From positions 62,001-126,000 of the forward strand of contig NZ_BSNY01000009.1 in the NCBI RefSeq assembly GCF_030160235.1: a stretch of DNA of 64,000 bases, written 5' to 3'. The notes beneath the pieces were generated by a model. The model saw only the letters and a list, made by a program, of their open reading frames with translations, was not told where the DNA came from and searched no databases. Shown here piece by piece: positions 30,946-38,749 of this stretch; the first letter of the stretch is position 1, and each line of letters opens with the position of its first letter. The stretch is from Mesorhizobium huakuii (GTDB lineage Bacteria > Pseudomonadota > Alphaproteobacteria > Rhizobiales > Rhizobiaceae). The position numbers were made by a program, and so were the translations under genes.

Positions 30946-30955
30946 CCGCTGCCCG

Positions 30956-30983
30956 CAAGGTCCGCGCAAGACTGGCGGCCTAG
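30956..30983 (+). promoter_or_regulatory. Internal flgB promoter: CAAG-N7-CAAG-N9-CTAG motif
   Basis: CAAG at 30956-30959 and 30967-30970, then CTAG at 30980-30983, all at the shared spacings. Both half-sites are embedded in C-CGCAAG/CGCGCAAG, the best direct repeat of the set. The flgB ATG follows 27 bases later, so flgB and the genes after it may be transcribed separately. Confidence 0.65.
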
Positions 30984-31010
30984 TCTTTGGGCACATGCCC
31001 GGAGATTCCC

Positions 31011-31391
31011 ATGGAGCCCGTTTCCCTTTTCGATCTCGCCGCCAAGCAAGCGCAGTGGCTTTCCGTGCGCCAGTCGGCGATCGCCGGCAACATCGCCAAC
31101 GCCAACACGCCCGGCTACACGGCAAACGATGTCGAACCCTTCGAGAAGGTGCTCGACCGCACGGCTGTGTCACTGCAGACCACCGAGGCCGGCCATCTCG
31201 GCAGCGCGGCGACCAATGCCGGCTTCACCATCAAGCCGCAGGAAGATGACGGCGTGGTCATGCCGTCCAAGAACACCGTCGTGCTTGAGGATCAGCTTCT
31301 CAAGGCCGGCGAGGTGCGCCGCTCCTTCGAGCTCAACACGGCGATCGTCAAGGCTTTCCACTCGATGATGATGATGGCGGTGAAGAGCTGA
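31011..31391 (+). CDS. flgB: Flagellar basal-body rod protein FlgB
   Basis: 126 residues from ATG 31011 with GGAG six bases upstream; an ATG at 30987 lies inside the promoter motif and is rejected. N-terminal [20 protein letters not shown] and [13 protein letters not shown] are rod-protein motifs, and the C-terminus [20 protein letters not shown] is FlgB-like. Innermost rod subunit exported by the flagellar system. Two bases before flgC. Confidence 0.92.
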   Translation: MEPVSLFDLAAKQAQWLSVRQSAIAGNIANANTPGYTANDVEPFEKVLDRTAVSLQTTEAGHLGSAATNAGFTIKPQEDDGVVMPSKNTVVLEDQLLKAGEVRRSFELNTAIVKAFHSMMMMAVKS

Positions 31392-31393
31392 CC

Positions 31394-31810
31394 ATGGACG
31401 CGCTCACCGCAGCCCTGAAAGTCGCAGCATCGGGCCTCGGCGCCCAGTCCGAGCGCCTGCGCGTGGTTTCGGAAAACCTCGCCAATGCCCAATCGACCGG
31501 CACCACCCCCGGCGCCGACCCCTATCGCCGCAAGACCATAAGCTTCGTCTCCGAGCTCGACCGCGCCTCGGGCAGCTCGACGGTTGAAGTGAACTCGATC
31601 GACCGCGATCCGAGTGACTTCCCCATCGAATTCCAGCCCGGCAACGAGGCCGCCGACGAGAAGGGCTACGTCAAGATGCCCAACGTCAACGTGCTGATCG
31701 AAATGGCCGACATGACCGAGGCCAATCGCTCCTACGAGGCCAACCTGCAAGTCGTGAAGCAGGCGCGCGACCTCATTTCAATGACCATCGACCTGATGAG
31801 GAACCAATGA
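31394..31810 (+). CDS. flgC: Flagellar basal-body rod protein FlgC
   Basis: 138 residues with [20 protein letters not shown] and [13 protein letters not shown] at the N-terminus, the conserved central [20 protein letters not shown], and the usual FlgC length. Proximal rod component. Overlaps fliE by ATGA. Confidence 0.94.
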   Translation: MDALTAALKVAASGLGAQSERLRVVSENLANAQSTGTTPGADPYRRKTISFVSELDRASGSSTVEVNSIDRDPSDFPIEFQPGNEAADEKGYVKMPNVNVLIEMADMTEANRSYEANLQVVKQARDLISMTIDLMRNQ

Positions 31811-32130
31811 TCGTGAACGGCATCGGCGCGCTTAACCTGAAGCCCGGGCTGGGCGATACGGCGACCGACCTGCTTCAGGGCGGTGTCGGGCCGGCGACAT
31901 CGGGCAACCTCGGCACCTCCTTCGCCGAAGCGGTGAGCCAGGCAGCCTCCAAGACCGTCAACACGCTGCAGAATGCCGAACAGGTGTCGCTCCAGGCACT
32001 CAAGGGCGATGCCGACACCCGCCAGGTCGTCGATGCCGTGATGAGCGCCCAGCAGGCGCTTCAGACCGCCGTCGCCATCCGCGACAAGGTTGTTTCGGCC
32101 TATCTCGAAGTCAGTCGAATGGGCATTTGA
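31807..32130 (+). CDS. fliE: Flagellar hook-basal body protein FliE
   Basis: 107 residues, the normal FliE size. The C-terminal half ([34 protein letters not shown]) is the conserved FliE part, including the final helix that packs with the rod. It links the MS ring to the rod. Start overlaps the flgC stop. Confidence 0.93.
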   Translation: MIVNGIGALNLKPGLGDTATDLLQGGVGPATSGNLGTSFAEAVSQAASKTVNTLQNAEQVSLQALKGDADTRQVVDAVMSAQQALQTAVAIRDKVVSAYLEVSRMGI

Positions 32131-32141
32131 GGAGTTAGGGC

Positions 32142-32930
32142 ATGAAAGCACTTGCCATCGCCGCCACCGGGATGAATGCCCAGCAGACAAATCTGGAAGT
32201 CATCGCCAACAACATCGCCAACATCAACACCACCGGCTACAAGCGGGCGCGTGCCGAATTCTCCGACCTGCTCTACCAGGTCGACCGCACGCAAGGCGTA
32301 CCCAACCGCTCCAACGCCTCGCTGGTGCCGGAAGGCGTTTCGATCGGTCTCGGCGTCAAGACGACGGCCGTGCGCAACGTGCACACCCAGGGCGAACTGA
32401 CCAGCACCGGCAACAGTTTCGACATGGCGCTGACCGGCAGGGGCTGGTTCCAGATCGAGGGCGCCGATGGTGGCACGCTCTACACCCGGGCCGGCGCCTT
32501 CAACACCAACGCCACCGGCCAGCTGGTGACGGTGGACGGCGCCAACGTCATTCCGGCCATCACCGTGCCGACCGATGCTGTCGAGGTGATCGTCAACAAG
32601 ACCGGTCAGGTCTTTGCCCGCATCGGCGGCCAGACCAACCTGCAGACTCTCGGCCAGCTCCAGATCGTCAACTTCGCCAACGAGGCCGGGCTGGCACCAC
32701 TCGGCGACAATCTGTTCCAGGAAACGACGGCCTCTGGCCCGGCCAATGCCGGCGTACCGGGCGATCCCGGCTTCGCCACCATCCAGCAGGGCTATCTCGA
32801 GGCCTCCAATGTCGACCCGGTCAAGGAAATCACCGAGCTGATCTCGGCGCAGCGCGCCTATGAGATGAATTCCAAGGTGATCCAGGCCGCCGACGACATG
32901 GCCTCGGTCGTCTCCAAGAACATCAGGTAA
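32142..32930 (+). CDS. flgG: Flagellar distal rod protein FlgG
   Basis: 262 residues preceded by GAGGAG. N-terminus [20 protein letters not shown] then [18 protein letters not shown], and C-terminus [20 protein letters not shown] followed by [16 protein letters not shown], are the FlgG signatures. The conserved D-x-L-YQ ([11 protein letters not shown]) is present near residue 42. Distal rod subunit. Confidence 0.95.
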   Translation: MKALAIAATGMNAQQTNLEVIANNIANINTTGYKRARAEFSDLLYQVDRTQGVPNRSNASLVPEGVSIGLGVKTTAVRNVHTQGELTSTGNSFDMALTGRGWFQIEGADGGTLYTRAGAFNTNATGQLVTVDGANVIPAITVPTDAVEVIVNKTGQVFARIGGQTNLQTLGQLQIVNFANEAGLAPLGDNLFQETTASGPANAGVPGDPGFATIQQGYLEASNVDPVKEITELISAQRAYEMNSKVIQAADDMASVVSKNIR

Positions 32931-32933
32931 GGG

Positions 32934-33473
32934 ATGATGGCCATGCCGATCTCCTGCTCCGCATTCCGCCGCACCGCGCTAATCCTTGCGCTGGTGGCCG
33001 GCGGCATGCCGGCTTTCGCCCAGGAATCGACAAATCAATCGACAAATCAATCGGCGACGCAGATCGCCAGCAATCAGCCTGCCGGCGAGGTCGTGCTGAT
33101 CCCCAACCGCGTCATCTATCCCGGCGAGACCATCGAGTTCGCCGCCCTGAAACAGGTGACCCTCATCGCTGGCAAACACAAGCCCGATGCGATGGCGACC
33201 CGCGCCGAAGAACTCCAGGGCAAGATCGCCAAGCGCACGCTGCTGCCCGGACGCTACATCCCGACCGCCGCCATCCGCGAAGCCTGGCTGGTCGAACAGG
33301 GTGCCGCCGTGCAGGTGTTCTTCATCGCCGGCGGATTGACGATAACAGCCACCGCGGTGACCTTGCAGCCAGGTTCGGCCGGCGACCTCATCAAGGTTCG
33401 CAACAGCGACAGCGGCAAGATCCTCTCCGGCACGGTGATGGCCGACGGAACCATCCAGGTCAGCGCTTCATGA
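32934..33473 (+). CDS. flgA: Flagellar P-ring assembly chaperone FlgA
   Basis: 179 residues with a Sec signal peptide (TALILALVAGGMPAFAQ) and a SAF-type domain: VVLIPNRVIYPGETIEFAAL near 60, RTLLPGRYIPTAAIREAWLV near 105, and the C-terminal GTVMADGTIQVSA. It acts in the periplasm to help FlgI form the P ring. Three in-frame ATGs lie within the first ten bases (32934, 32937, 32943), so the exact start is open. Short form compared with enterobacterial FlgA, normal for rhizobia. Confidence 0.9.
   Translation: MMAMPISCSAFRRTALILALVAGGMPAFAQESTNQSTNQSATQIASNQPAGEVVLIPNRVIYPGETIEFAALKQVTLIAGKHKPDAMATRAEELQGKIAKRTLLPGRYIPTAAIREAWLVEQGAAVQVFFIAGGLTITATAVTLQPGSAGDLIKVRNSDSGKILSGTVMADGTIQVSAS
33027..33050 (+). 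repeat. Tandem 12-bp duplication in flgA
   Basis: TCGACAAATCAA occurs twice head to tail just after the signal-peptide cleavage region, giving STNQSTNQS in the protein. It keeps frame and should be tolerated in the mature N-terminus. Confidence 0.8.
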
Positions 33474-34711
33474 TGCGCCTGCTTGCCCTTCTGCTCGCGG
33501 CCACGCTCGGCCTGCAGCCGGCCCTGGCCGACGGCTTGACACCCAAGGCCAAGCGCGAGCTCGCCGCGAAGAATGGCGGCGTCGACAATGATCCGGAATA
33601 TGATCCGGCCACCACGACCCGCATGTTCCGCGTTTCGCCCGGACCAAGCTCGCTGCCGCCCGGCCAGGTCGCCTCGCGCATCAAGGATATCGCTCAGCTG
33701 CAGAGTTCGCGCGACAATCAGCTGGTCGGCTACGGCCTGGTCATCGGCCTCGCCGGCTCGGGCGATAGCCTGCGCAATTCGCCGTTCACCGAGCAGTCGA
33801 TCCGCGCCATGCTGGAAAATCTCGGCATCGCCACCGAAGGCGGCAGCGCGCGCGCCAAGAACGTCGCCGCCGTCATCGTCACCGCCAACATGCCACCCTA
33901 TGTGCAGTCGGGCGCCCGCATCGACATCGACGTCTCCTCGATGGGTGACGCCACCTCGCTTGCCGGCGGCACGCTGATCATGACGCCGCTGAAGGCGGCG
34001 GATGGCGAGATCTACGCCGTCGGCCAGGGCGCGGTCATCGTTTCCGGCTTCACCGCCAAGGGCCAGGCCGAGCAATTGACACAAGGCGTGCCGACCGCCG
34101 GCCGGGTGCCGAACGGCGCCATCGTCGAGCGTTCGGTGAAGGCCGAATTCGACGACCAGTCGACGCTGACGCTGCAATTGCGCAATCCCGATTTTTCGAC
34201 CGCCATCCGCATCGCCGACGCGATCAACGACTATACCAGCCAGCGCTTCGGCATGCGCGTGGCGGGCGAGCGCGATTCCCGCACCGTGCAGATCAGGAGG
34301 CCAAAGGGCGTTTCGGCCGCGCGCTTCTATGCGGAAATCGAAAACCTGGTGGTCGAATCCGATACGCCGGCCCGCGTCGTCATCGACGAGCGCACCGGCA
34401 CCATCGTCATCGGCAACGACGTCAAGATCTCGCGTGTCGCCATCAGCCACGGCACGCTGACGGTGCGCATCACCGAAGCGCCCCGCGTCGTGCAGCCCGA
34501 ACCCTTCTCCAAGGGCGAAACCGCCGTCGAGCCGTTCACCGCCATCGACGCCAGCCGGCCCGATGCCCGCGTCGCGGTGCTCGACGGACCCGACCTGCAA
34601 ACCCTCGTTTCAGGCCTCAACCGCCTCGGCGTCAAGCCGGACGGCATCATTGCCATCCTGCAAGGCATCAAGTCGGCCGGCGCCCTGCAAGCCGATCTGG
34701 TTCTCCAATAG
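33470..34711 (+). CDS. flgI: Flagellar P-ring protein FlgI
   Basis: 413 residues with a cleaved signal peptide (LLALLLAATLGLQPALA). SRIKDIAQLQSSRDNQLVGY followed by GLVIGLAGSGDS is the family entry motif, and the C-terminus VSGLNRLGVKPDGIIAILQG with IKSAGALQADLVLQ is diagnostic. An unusual basic insert after the signal peptide (TPKAKRELAAKNGGVDNDPE) precedes the conserved part. Periplasmic ring around the rod. Overlaps flgA by four bases. Confidence 0.95.
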   Translation: MMRLLALLLAATLGLQPALADGLTPKAKRELAAKNGGVDNDPEYDPATTTRMFRVSPGPSSLPPGQVASRIKDIAQLQSSRDNQLVGYGLVIGLAGSGDSLRNSPFTEQSIRAMLENLGIATEGGSARAKNVAAVIVTANMPPYVQSGARIDIDVSSMGDATSLAGGTLIMTPLKAADGEIYAVGQGAVIVSGFTAKGQAEQLTQGVPTAGRVPNGAIVERSVKAEFDDQSTLTLQLRNPDFSTAIRIADAINDYTSQRFGMRVAGERDSRTVQIRRPKGVSAARFYAEIENLVVESDTPARVVIDERTGTIVIGNDVKISRVAISHGTLTVRITEAPRVVQPEPFSKGETAVEPFTAIDASRPDARVAVLDGPDLQTLVSGLNRLGVKPDGIIAILQGIKSAGALQADLVLQ

Positions 34712-34714
34712 GCG

Positions 34715-35302
34715 ATGCCGATGATCACCTCCCTCCCATCCCCCGAAAGATGTCCCTCCCGCGCAATCCTGTTGGCGGCCGCGGCTCTCGCGGCCATGGC
34801 CGTTGCCAGTGGCGGCGCACATGGTGAAGATGCCGTTCGCCAGGTTCTGCCCGGAGCACAGCCGCCGGTGGCGCCCCAGCAATTGGCGCGGGAAAAGGCG
34901 CCGGATCAGAGCGAGATCGAGCGCTTCTGCTCCAACATCGCCGACGCCGCCCGCGACCGCCGCTATGCCTTGCAGGCCGAGGAACTGAAGCAGCTGCAGG
35001 CCGGCATCGACGAGCGCATGAAAGCGCTGGACGCGAAAAAAGCCGAATACGAGACCTGGCTGAAGCGGCGCGAAGTGTTCCTGGCACGGGCCGAGGACGG
35101 CGTCGTCAAGATCTATGCCGGCATGAAGCCCGATGCGGCGGCCGAACGCCTGGCGATCGTCAACGCCGACCTGGCTGCGGCCATCCTGATGAAGCTCGAT
35201 TCGCGCAAGGCCAGCGTCATTCTCAACGAAATGGACCAGAAGGCGGCGGCAACGCTCACCGGCATCATGGCCAGCGCAGCCCGAAGGGTAGATCCGTCAT
35301 GA
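34715..35302 (+). CDS. motE: MotE-type periplasmic motility chaperone
   Basis: 195 residues with an N-terminal signal segment (AILLAAAALAAMAVASGGAH). A single conserved-looking Cys is at 72 (ERFCSNIADAARDRRY), followed by a long coiled coil (QAEELKQLQAGIDERMKALD) and a C-terminal MgtE-N-like fold (KLDSRKASVILNEMDQKAAA). In Sinorhizobium MotE is a disulfide-linked chaperone specific for MotC; the Cys, coiled coil and position between flgI and flgH agree. An alternative ATG lies six bases downstream. Confidence 0.87.
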   Translation: MPMITSLPSPERCPSRAILLAAAALAAMAVASGGAHGEDAVRQVLPGAQPPVAPQQLAREKAPDQSEIERFCSNIADAARDRRYALQAEELKQLQAGIDERMKALDAKKAEYETWLKRREVFLARAEDGVVKIYAGMKPDAAAERLAIVNADLAAAILMKLDSRKASVILNEMDQKAAATLTGIMASAARRVDPS

Positions 35303-36006
35303 TCCGCAGAATGCTCATCCTGTGCGCGGTCGCTGCGCTGTCCGGCTGCGGCACCAACCTCAGGGAAGTCGGCAAGGAGCCGTCGCTGTCGCCGGTCGGC
35401 TCAGGCATTGACGGCGGCAACACGTCTTCGCTGTACAAATACCCCGAGCCGCCTCGGGCGCCTGTGAAGAAGTTCTCGCTGTGGGACGATCGCCAGAGCC
35501 GCCTCTTCACCGATCCCCGGGCGCTCTCGCAGGGCGACATCCTGACCGTCAGGATCAAGATCAACGACCGCGCCAATTTCAAGAACCAGAACGACAGGAG
35601 CCGCACCGCCAACCGCAAGCTCGGCTTCGACCTCAGCGCGCAGTGGGACAAATGGAGCACCGCCGGCAAGGGTGCGGGCGCGCTCAACTCCGCCACGGAC
35701 ACCACGGCCGACGGTGAGATCAAGCGATCGGAAACGCTTGAGCTCAATGTCGCGGCGATCGTCACCGACGTCTTGCCGAACGGCAATCTGATGATCACCG
35801 GATCGCAGGAAGTGCGCGTCAACGCCGAGTTGAGGGTGCTGACCATCGCCGGCATTGTGCGGCCCGCCGATATCGGCGCCGAGAACACGATCCCCTACGA
35901 ACGCATCGCCGAGGCGCGCATTTCTTATGGCGGGCGCGGCCGCATCACCGAGATCCAGCAGCCGGCCTACGGCCAGCAGGTTCTCGACCAGGTTCTTCCG
36001 TTCTAG
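35299..36006 (+). CDS. flgH: Flagellar L-ring lipoprotein FlgH
   Basis: 235 residues with a lipobox LSGC ending at Cys 17, so lipid-anchored in the outer membrane. SLWDDRQSRLFTDPRALSQG, DILTVRIKINDRANFKN and the C-terminus ARISYGGRGRITEIQQPAYG are FlgH signatures. It forms the L ring around the rod. Overlaps motE by ATGA. Confidence 0.95.
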   Translation: MIRRMLILCAVAALSGCGTNLREVGKEPSLSPVGSGIDGGNTSSLYKYPEPPRAPVKKFSLWDDRQSRLFTDPRALSQGDILTVRIKINDRANFKNQNDRSRTANRKLGFDLSAQWDKWSTAGKGAGALNSATDTTADGEIKRSETLELNVAAIVTDVLPNGNLMITGSQEVRVNAELRVLTIAGIVRPADIGAENTIPYERIAEARISYGGRGRITEIQQPAYGQQVLDQVLPF

Positions 36007-36026
36007 GGATTGGAGAACAAAGCGCC

Positions 36027-36521
36027 GTGGCCAATGTCGAACAACTCCAGCCTCGCAAGGGTCCATCCCTTGTGGTTCAGGGCGCCATGCTGCTGGTGGT
36101 GACGGCCGCCGCCATCGGCATGGGCTGGATGTCCGGCGGCTATCTCAAGGGCGCCGGGGCACCGTCATCGGTGCCGGCTGCACCTGAAAATGAGGGCAAG
36201 GTCGCCGAACCCGCTGCCGCGCAACAGCCTGGCGCGGGGCCGACGCTTGTCGCGCTGGCGCCGATCACCACCAACATCGCCTCACCCGCCGACACCTGGA
36301 TCAGGATGGAAGTATCCGTGGTCTACGACGCGCCACAGCCGCCGGCGATGACGGAGGACATCCATCAGGACCTTCTGGCCTTCGTGCGTACGCTGAAGAT
36401 GCATCAGATCGAGGGCGCCAGCGGTTACCAGCACCTGAAAGCCGATATCGAGGAACGCGCCTCGATCCGCAGCCAGGGGCACGCCAAACAGGTTCTCATC
36501 AGGACATTGCTGCTCGAATGA
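36027..36521 (+). CDS. fliL: Flagellar basal body-associated protein FliL
   Basis: 164 residues starting at GTG 36027 (GGAG upstream). One membrane segment near residues 18-38 (LVVQGAMLLVVTAAAIGMGW) and a periplasmic FliL domain, with TNIASPADTWIRMEVSVVYD and the C-terminal RSQGHAKQVLIRTLLLE. FliL stabilises the stator around the motor. Overlaps fliP by four bases. Confidence 0.92.
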   Translation: MANVEQLQPRKGPSLVVQGAMLLVVTAAAIGMGWMSGGYLKGAGAPSSVPAAPENEGKVAEPAAAQQPGAGPTLVALAPITTNIASPADTWIRMEVSVVYDAPQPPAMTEDIHQDLLAFVRTLKMHQIEGASGYQHLKADIEERASIRSQGHAKQVLIRTLLLE

Positions 36522-37249
36522 AGAAGTTCCTTCTCGCCGCGGCGCTGATCGGCGCCGCCACCTCCGTCGCGGCGGCGCAGCAGCTGGACCTGGGGGGCAT
36601 CGGCAAGGCCGACGGCACCACCGTCGGCTACATCATCCAGATGTTCGGCCTGCTGACCGTGCTGTCGGTGGCGCCCGGGCTGCTGATCATGGTGACGAGC
36701 TTCACCCGTTTCGTCATCGCCTTCTCGATCCTGCGCGCCGGCATCGGCCTGCAGTCGACACCGGCGAACCTCATCCTCATTTCGCTGTCGCTGTTCATGA
36801 CCTTCTATGTCATGGCGCCGACCTTCGATCAGGCCTGGAACACCGGCGTCAAGCCGTTGATGGACAACCAGATCAGCCAGACCGAGGCCTTCGAGAAGAT
36901 CTCGGATCCGTTCCGCACTTTCATGCTGCACAATGTGCGCGACAAGGATTTCGACCTTTTCGCCGACCTCGCCCGCGAGCGCGGCCAGGTCGTCGCCAAG
37001 GAGACGGTCGACCTGCGCATCCTGGTGCCCGCCTTCATGATCTCCGAGATCCGCCGCGGTTTCGAGATCGGCTTCCTGATCGTGCTGCCATTCCTGGTCA
37101 TCGATCTGATCGTCGCCACCATCACCATGGCGATGGGCATGATGATGCTGCCGCCCACCGTTGTCTCGCTGCCGTTCAAGATCCTGTTCTTTGTCCTGAT
37201 CGATGGCTGGAACCTGCTCGTCGGCAGCCTGGTGCGCTCCTTCACCTGA
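36518..37249 (+). CDS. fliP: Flagellar export gate protein FliP
   Basis: 243 residues with a cleavable signal peptide (MKKFLLAAALIGAATSVAAA), as in other FliP. Conserved LLIMVTSFTRFVIAFSILRA, LVPAFMISEIRRGFEIGFLI and VIDLIVATITMAMGMMMLPP segments. Export-gate membrane protein. It ends the rightward operon and is not followed by fliO, fliR or flhA. Confidence 0.96.
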   Translation: MKKFLLAAALIGAATSVAAAQQLDLGGIGKADGTTVGYIIQMFGLLTVLSVAPGLLIMVTSFTRFVIAFSILRAGIGLQSTPANLILISLSLFMTFYVMAPTFDQAWNTGVKPLMDNQISQTEAFEKISDPFRTFMLHNVRDKDFDLFADLARERGQVVAKETVDLRILVPAFMISEIRRGFEIGFLIVLPFLVIDLIVATITMAMGMMMLPPTVVSLPFKILFFVLIDGWNLLVGSLVRSFT

Positions 37250-37278
37250 CCCCGCCATCCCACGCCTGCCCGATAGGG

Positions 37279-37309
37279 CCGGCAGTGCGCCGGACGTCGT
37301 CGATTTTTT
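37279..37309 (+). terminator. Candidate terminator after fliP
   Basis: CCGGC-AGTGC-GCCGG (37279-37293) is followed ten bases later by six T residues (37304-37309). The gap between stem and T tract is longer than usual, so termination is likely but not certain. Confidence 0.4.
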
Positions 37310-37406
37310 CTCGAATTATTTTCGATTAACCGTCCGATTTAGTCCTTTGGTAGGAACTCGCCGCCATAGTCGCTCGCAGATGGCGGGTGATCTCTCGACG
37401 ATCATT

Positions 37407-37445
37407 GGCATGATGCCGCTCCGTCATACCGGAAAAGCCGGTATG
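37407..37445 (+). promoter_or_regulatory. Inverted repeats in the first flagellin leader
   Basis: GGCAT-G-ATGCC (37407-37417) and a perfect 8-bp stem CATACCGG/CCGGTATG with a five-base loop (37425-37445) lie upstream of the flagellin ATG at 37483. No T tract follows, so this is not a terminator. It may be a target for post-transcriptional control by FlbT/FlaF. The only TTAACC half-site upstream is at 37326. No copy of the six-promoter motif was found here. Confidence 0.5.
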
Positions 37446-37482
37446 TCAAAAAAACACCTGTAAAAACAAGGTACGAGTAGCC

Positions 37483-38469
37483 ATGGCCAGTATCATGACG
37501 AACAGCGCCGCATTGACGGCCCTGCAGAGCCTCAACGCCACCCAGAACAGCCTCTCCACCACCCAGTCCCGCATCTCGACGGGCTACCGCGTCTCCCAGG
37601 CTTCGGACAACGCCGCCTACTGGTCGATCGCCACCACGATGCGCTCCGACAACCAGGCCATGTCCACCGTTTCGGACTCGCTCGGCCTCGGCGCCTCGAA
37701 GGTCGACACCGCCTACACCGGCATGAACAGCGCGATCACCACCATCAACACGATCCAGCAGAAGCTGACCGCGTCCTACGGTCAGACCGATGCCGCCAAG
37801 GAAAAGACCCAGGTCGAAATCGCCGCTCTTCAGCAGCAGCTGAAGGGTTACGCTGACTCCGCCACCTTCTCCGGCACCAACATGCTGTCGGTGTCCACCG
37901 CCACGGGCACGGCCGCCGACGTCCAGATCGTCTCGGCCTTCAACCGCAGTTCCACCGGCGCGGTTTCGCTTTCGACGATCGATGTCAACGTGGAGAGCAT
38001 CAAGCTCTATGACTCCGGCGCCGCGCCGACCGCCAAGGGCCTTCTGGATACGGCCCGCCTCGGCACCACTGGCGCTGCAACCACCACGGCACAGAACCCG
38101 ACCCTTGGTGCCGCTCCCGTTGCCGGCGATACCTATTCGGTCGCCTCGCTGAAAATCTTCTCGGGTACCACGGCCGCCAGCGACGCTCAGATCTCGCAGA
38201 TGATGACCGTCGTCGACGCCGCGCTCAAGGACATGACGACCGCAGCCACCAAGCTCGGCGCCGCCAAGAGCTCCATCGACCTGCAGAAGACCTTCACGCA
38301 GAGCTTGATGGACTCCATCGACCGCGGCGTTGGCCAGCTCGTCGATGCCGATATGAACAAGGAATCGACCCGCCTCCAGGCCCTGCAGGTCCAGCAGCAG
38401 CTGGGCGTCCAGGCGCTGTCGATCGCCAACGGCTCGTCGCAGTCGATCCTGTCGCTCTTCCGCGGCTGA
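37483..38469 (+). CDS. flaA: Flagellin (first of two tandem copies)
   Basis: 328 residues with the conserved flagellin ends: ALTALQSLNATQNSLSTTQS then RISTGYRVSQASDNAAYWSI at the N-terminus and DADMNKESTRLQALQVQQQL with GVQALSIANGSSQSILSLF at the C-terminus. The middle is short and variable, as in rhizobial simple flagellins. Exported to form the filament. The AAGG before the start is 11 bases away, so translation may depend on leader structure. The symbol follows local order only. Confidence 0.93.
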   Translation: MASIMTNSAALTALQSLNATQNSLSTTQSRISTGYRVSQASDNAAYWSIATTMRSDNQAMSTVSDSLGLGASKVDTAYTGMNSAITTINTIQQKLTASYGQTDAAKEKTQVEIAALQQQLKGYADSATFSGTNMLSVSTATGTAADVQIVSAFNRSSTGAVSLSTIDVNVESIKLYDSGAAPTAKGLLDTARLGTTGAATTTAQNPTLGAAPVAGDTYSVASLKIFSGTTAASDAQISQMMTVVDAALKDMTTAATKLGAAKSSIDLQKTFTQSLMDSIDRGVGQLVDADMNKESTRLQALQVQQQLGVQALSIANGSSQSILSLFRG

Positions 38470-38498
38470 TCGCTCTAGCAGCAGACCAAACCAGACAG

Positions 38499-38529
38499 AC
38501 GGGCCGCGCCAAAAAGCGCGGCCCGTTTT
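38499..38529 (+). terminator. Rho-independent terminator of the first flagellin gene
   Basis: ACGGGCCGCGC (38499-38509) and its perfect complement (38516-38526) form an 11-bp stem with loop CAAAAA, followed by TTTG. The GGGCCGCGC core is the same as in the second flagellin's terminator. Confidence 0.85.
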
Positions 38530-38538
38530 GCGTTTGCT

Positions 38539-38566
38539 CCAGCCCCGCGCAACCCTCGTTCCTTAA
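38539..38566 (+). promoter_or_regulatory. Second flagellin promoter: CCAG-N7-CAAC-N9-TTAA motif
   Basis: CCAG at 38539-38542, CAAC at 38550-38553 in CGCGCAAC, and TTAA at 38563-38566 at the shared spacings. This copy has one base change in the second half-site and lies about 180 bp before the start, giving a long leader. Confidence 0.5.
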
Positions 38567-38583
38567 CCCTCGAAAGCGAGCCT

Positions 38584-38626
38584 TTAACAGGCCGTTAACC
38601 ATAACGCGCTAGTCATGGTTAACCAT
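38584..38626. promoter_or_regulatory. CtrA-type sites upstream of the second flagellin
   Basis: A perfect TTAA-N7-TTAA (38584-38598) extends into TTAACCAT, and a second TTAACCAT follows at 38619-38626 inside the 12-bp palindrome ATGGTTAACCAT. Both match the known alphaproteobacterial CtrA consensus and half-site. Confidence 0.55.
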
Positions 38627-38704
38627 AGCTTACAACGGATTGGCGAATCGGCCCGGTCGGGGCGACGGCAATCGATGGGCGGGCCAGCGGCTCGCGAGGC
38701 CAAT

Positions 38705-38727
38705 GCCGGCTTTTGAGAAAGACCGGC
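38705..38727 (+). promoter_or_regulatory. Inverted repeat in the second flagellin leader
   Basis: GCCGG (38705-38709) and CCGGC (38723-38727) with a 13-base loop lie 22 bases before the TTG start. Weaker than the stem in the first flagellin leader but at a similar place and also CCGG-based. Confidence 0.35.
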
Positions 38728-38749
38728 CTGGGAAAAAGGAGCGAGTTTC

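Noticed and set aside
33254-34600. 448-codon minus-strand frame opposite flgI
   Set aside because: Antisense shadow caused by third-position G+C; flgI is certain.
37346-37370. Possible seventh copy of the flagellar promoter motif at TAGGAAC-N-CATAGTC
   Set aside because: The half-sites do not match CAAG and the spacing is off, so the first flagellin was left out of the set.
37407-37420. Sigma-54-like GGCATGATGCCGC upstream of the first flagellin
   Set aside because: GG and GC are nine bases apart, not the required ten, and the string is better explained as the GGCAT/ATGCC inverted repeat.
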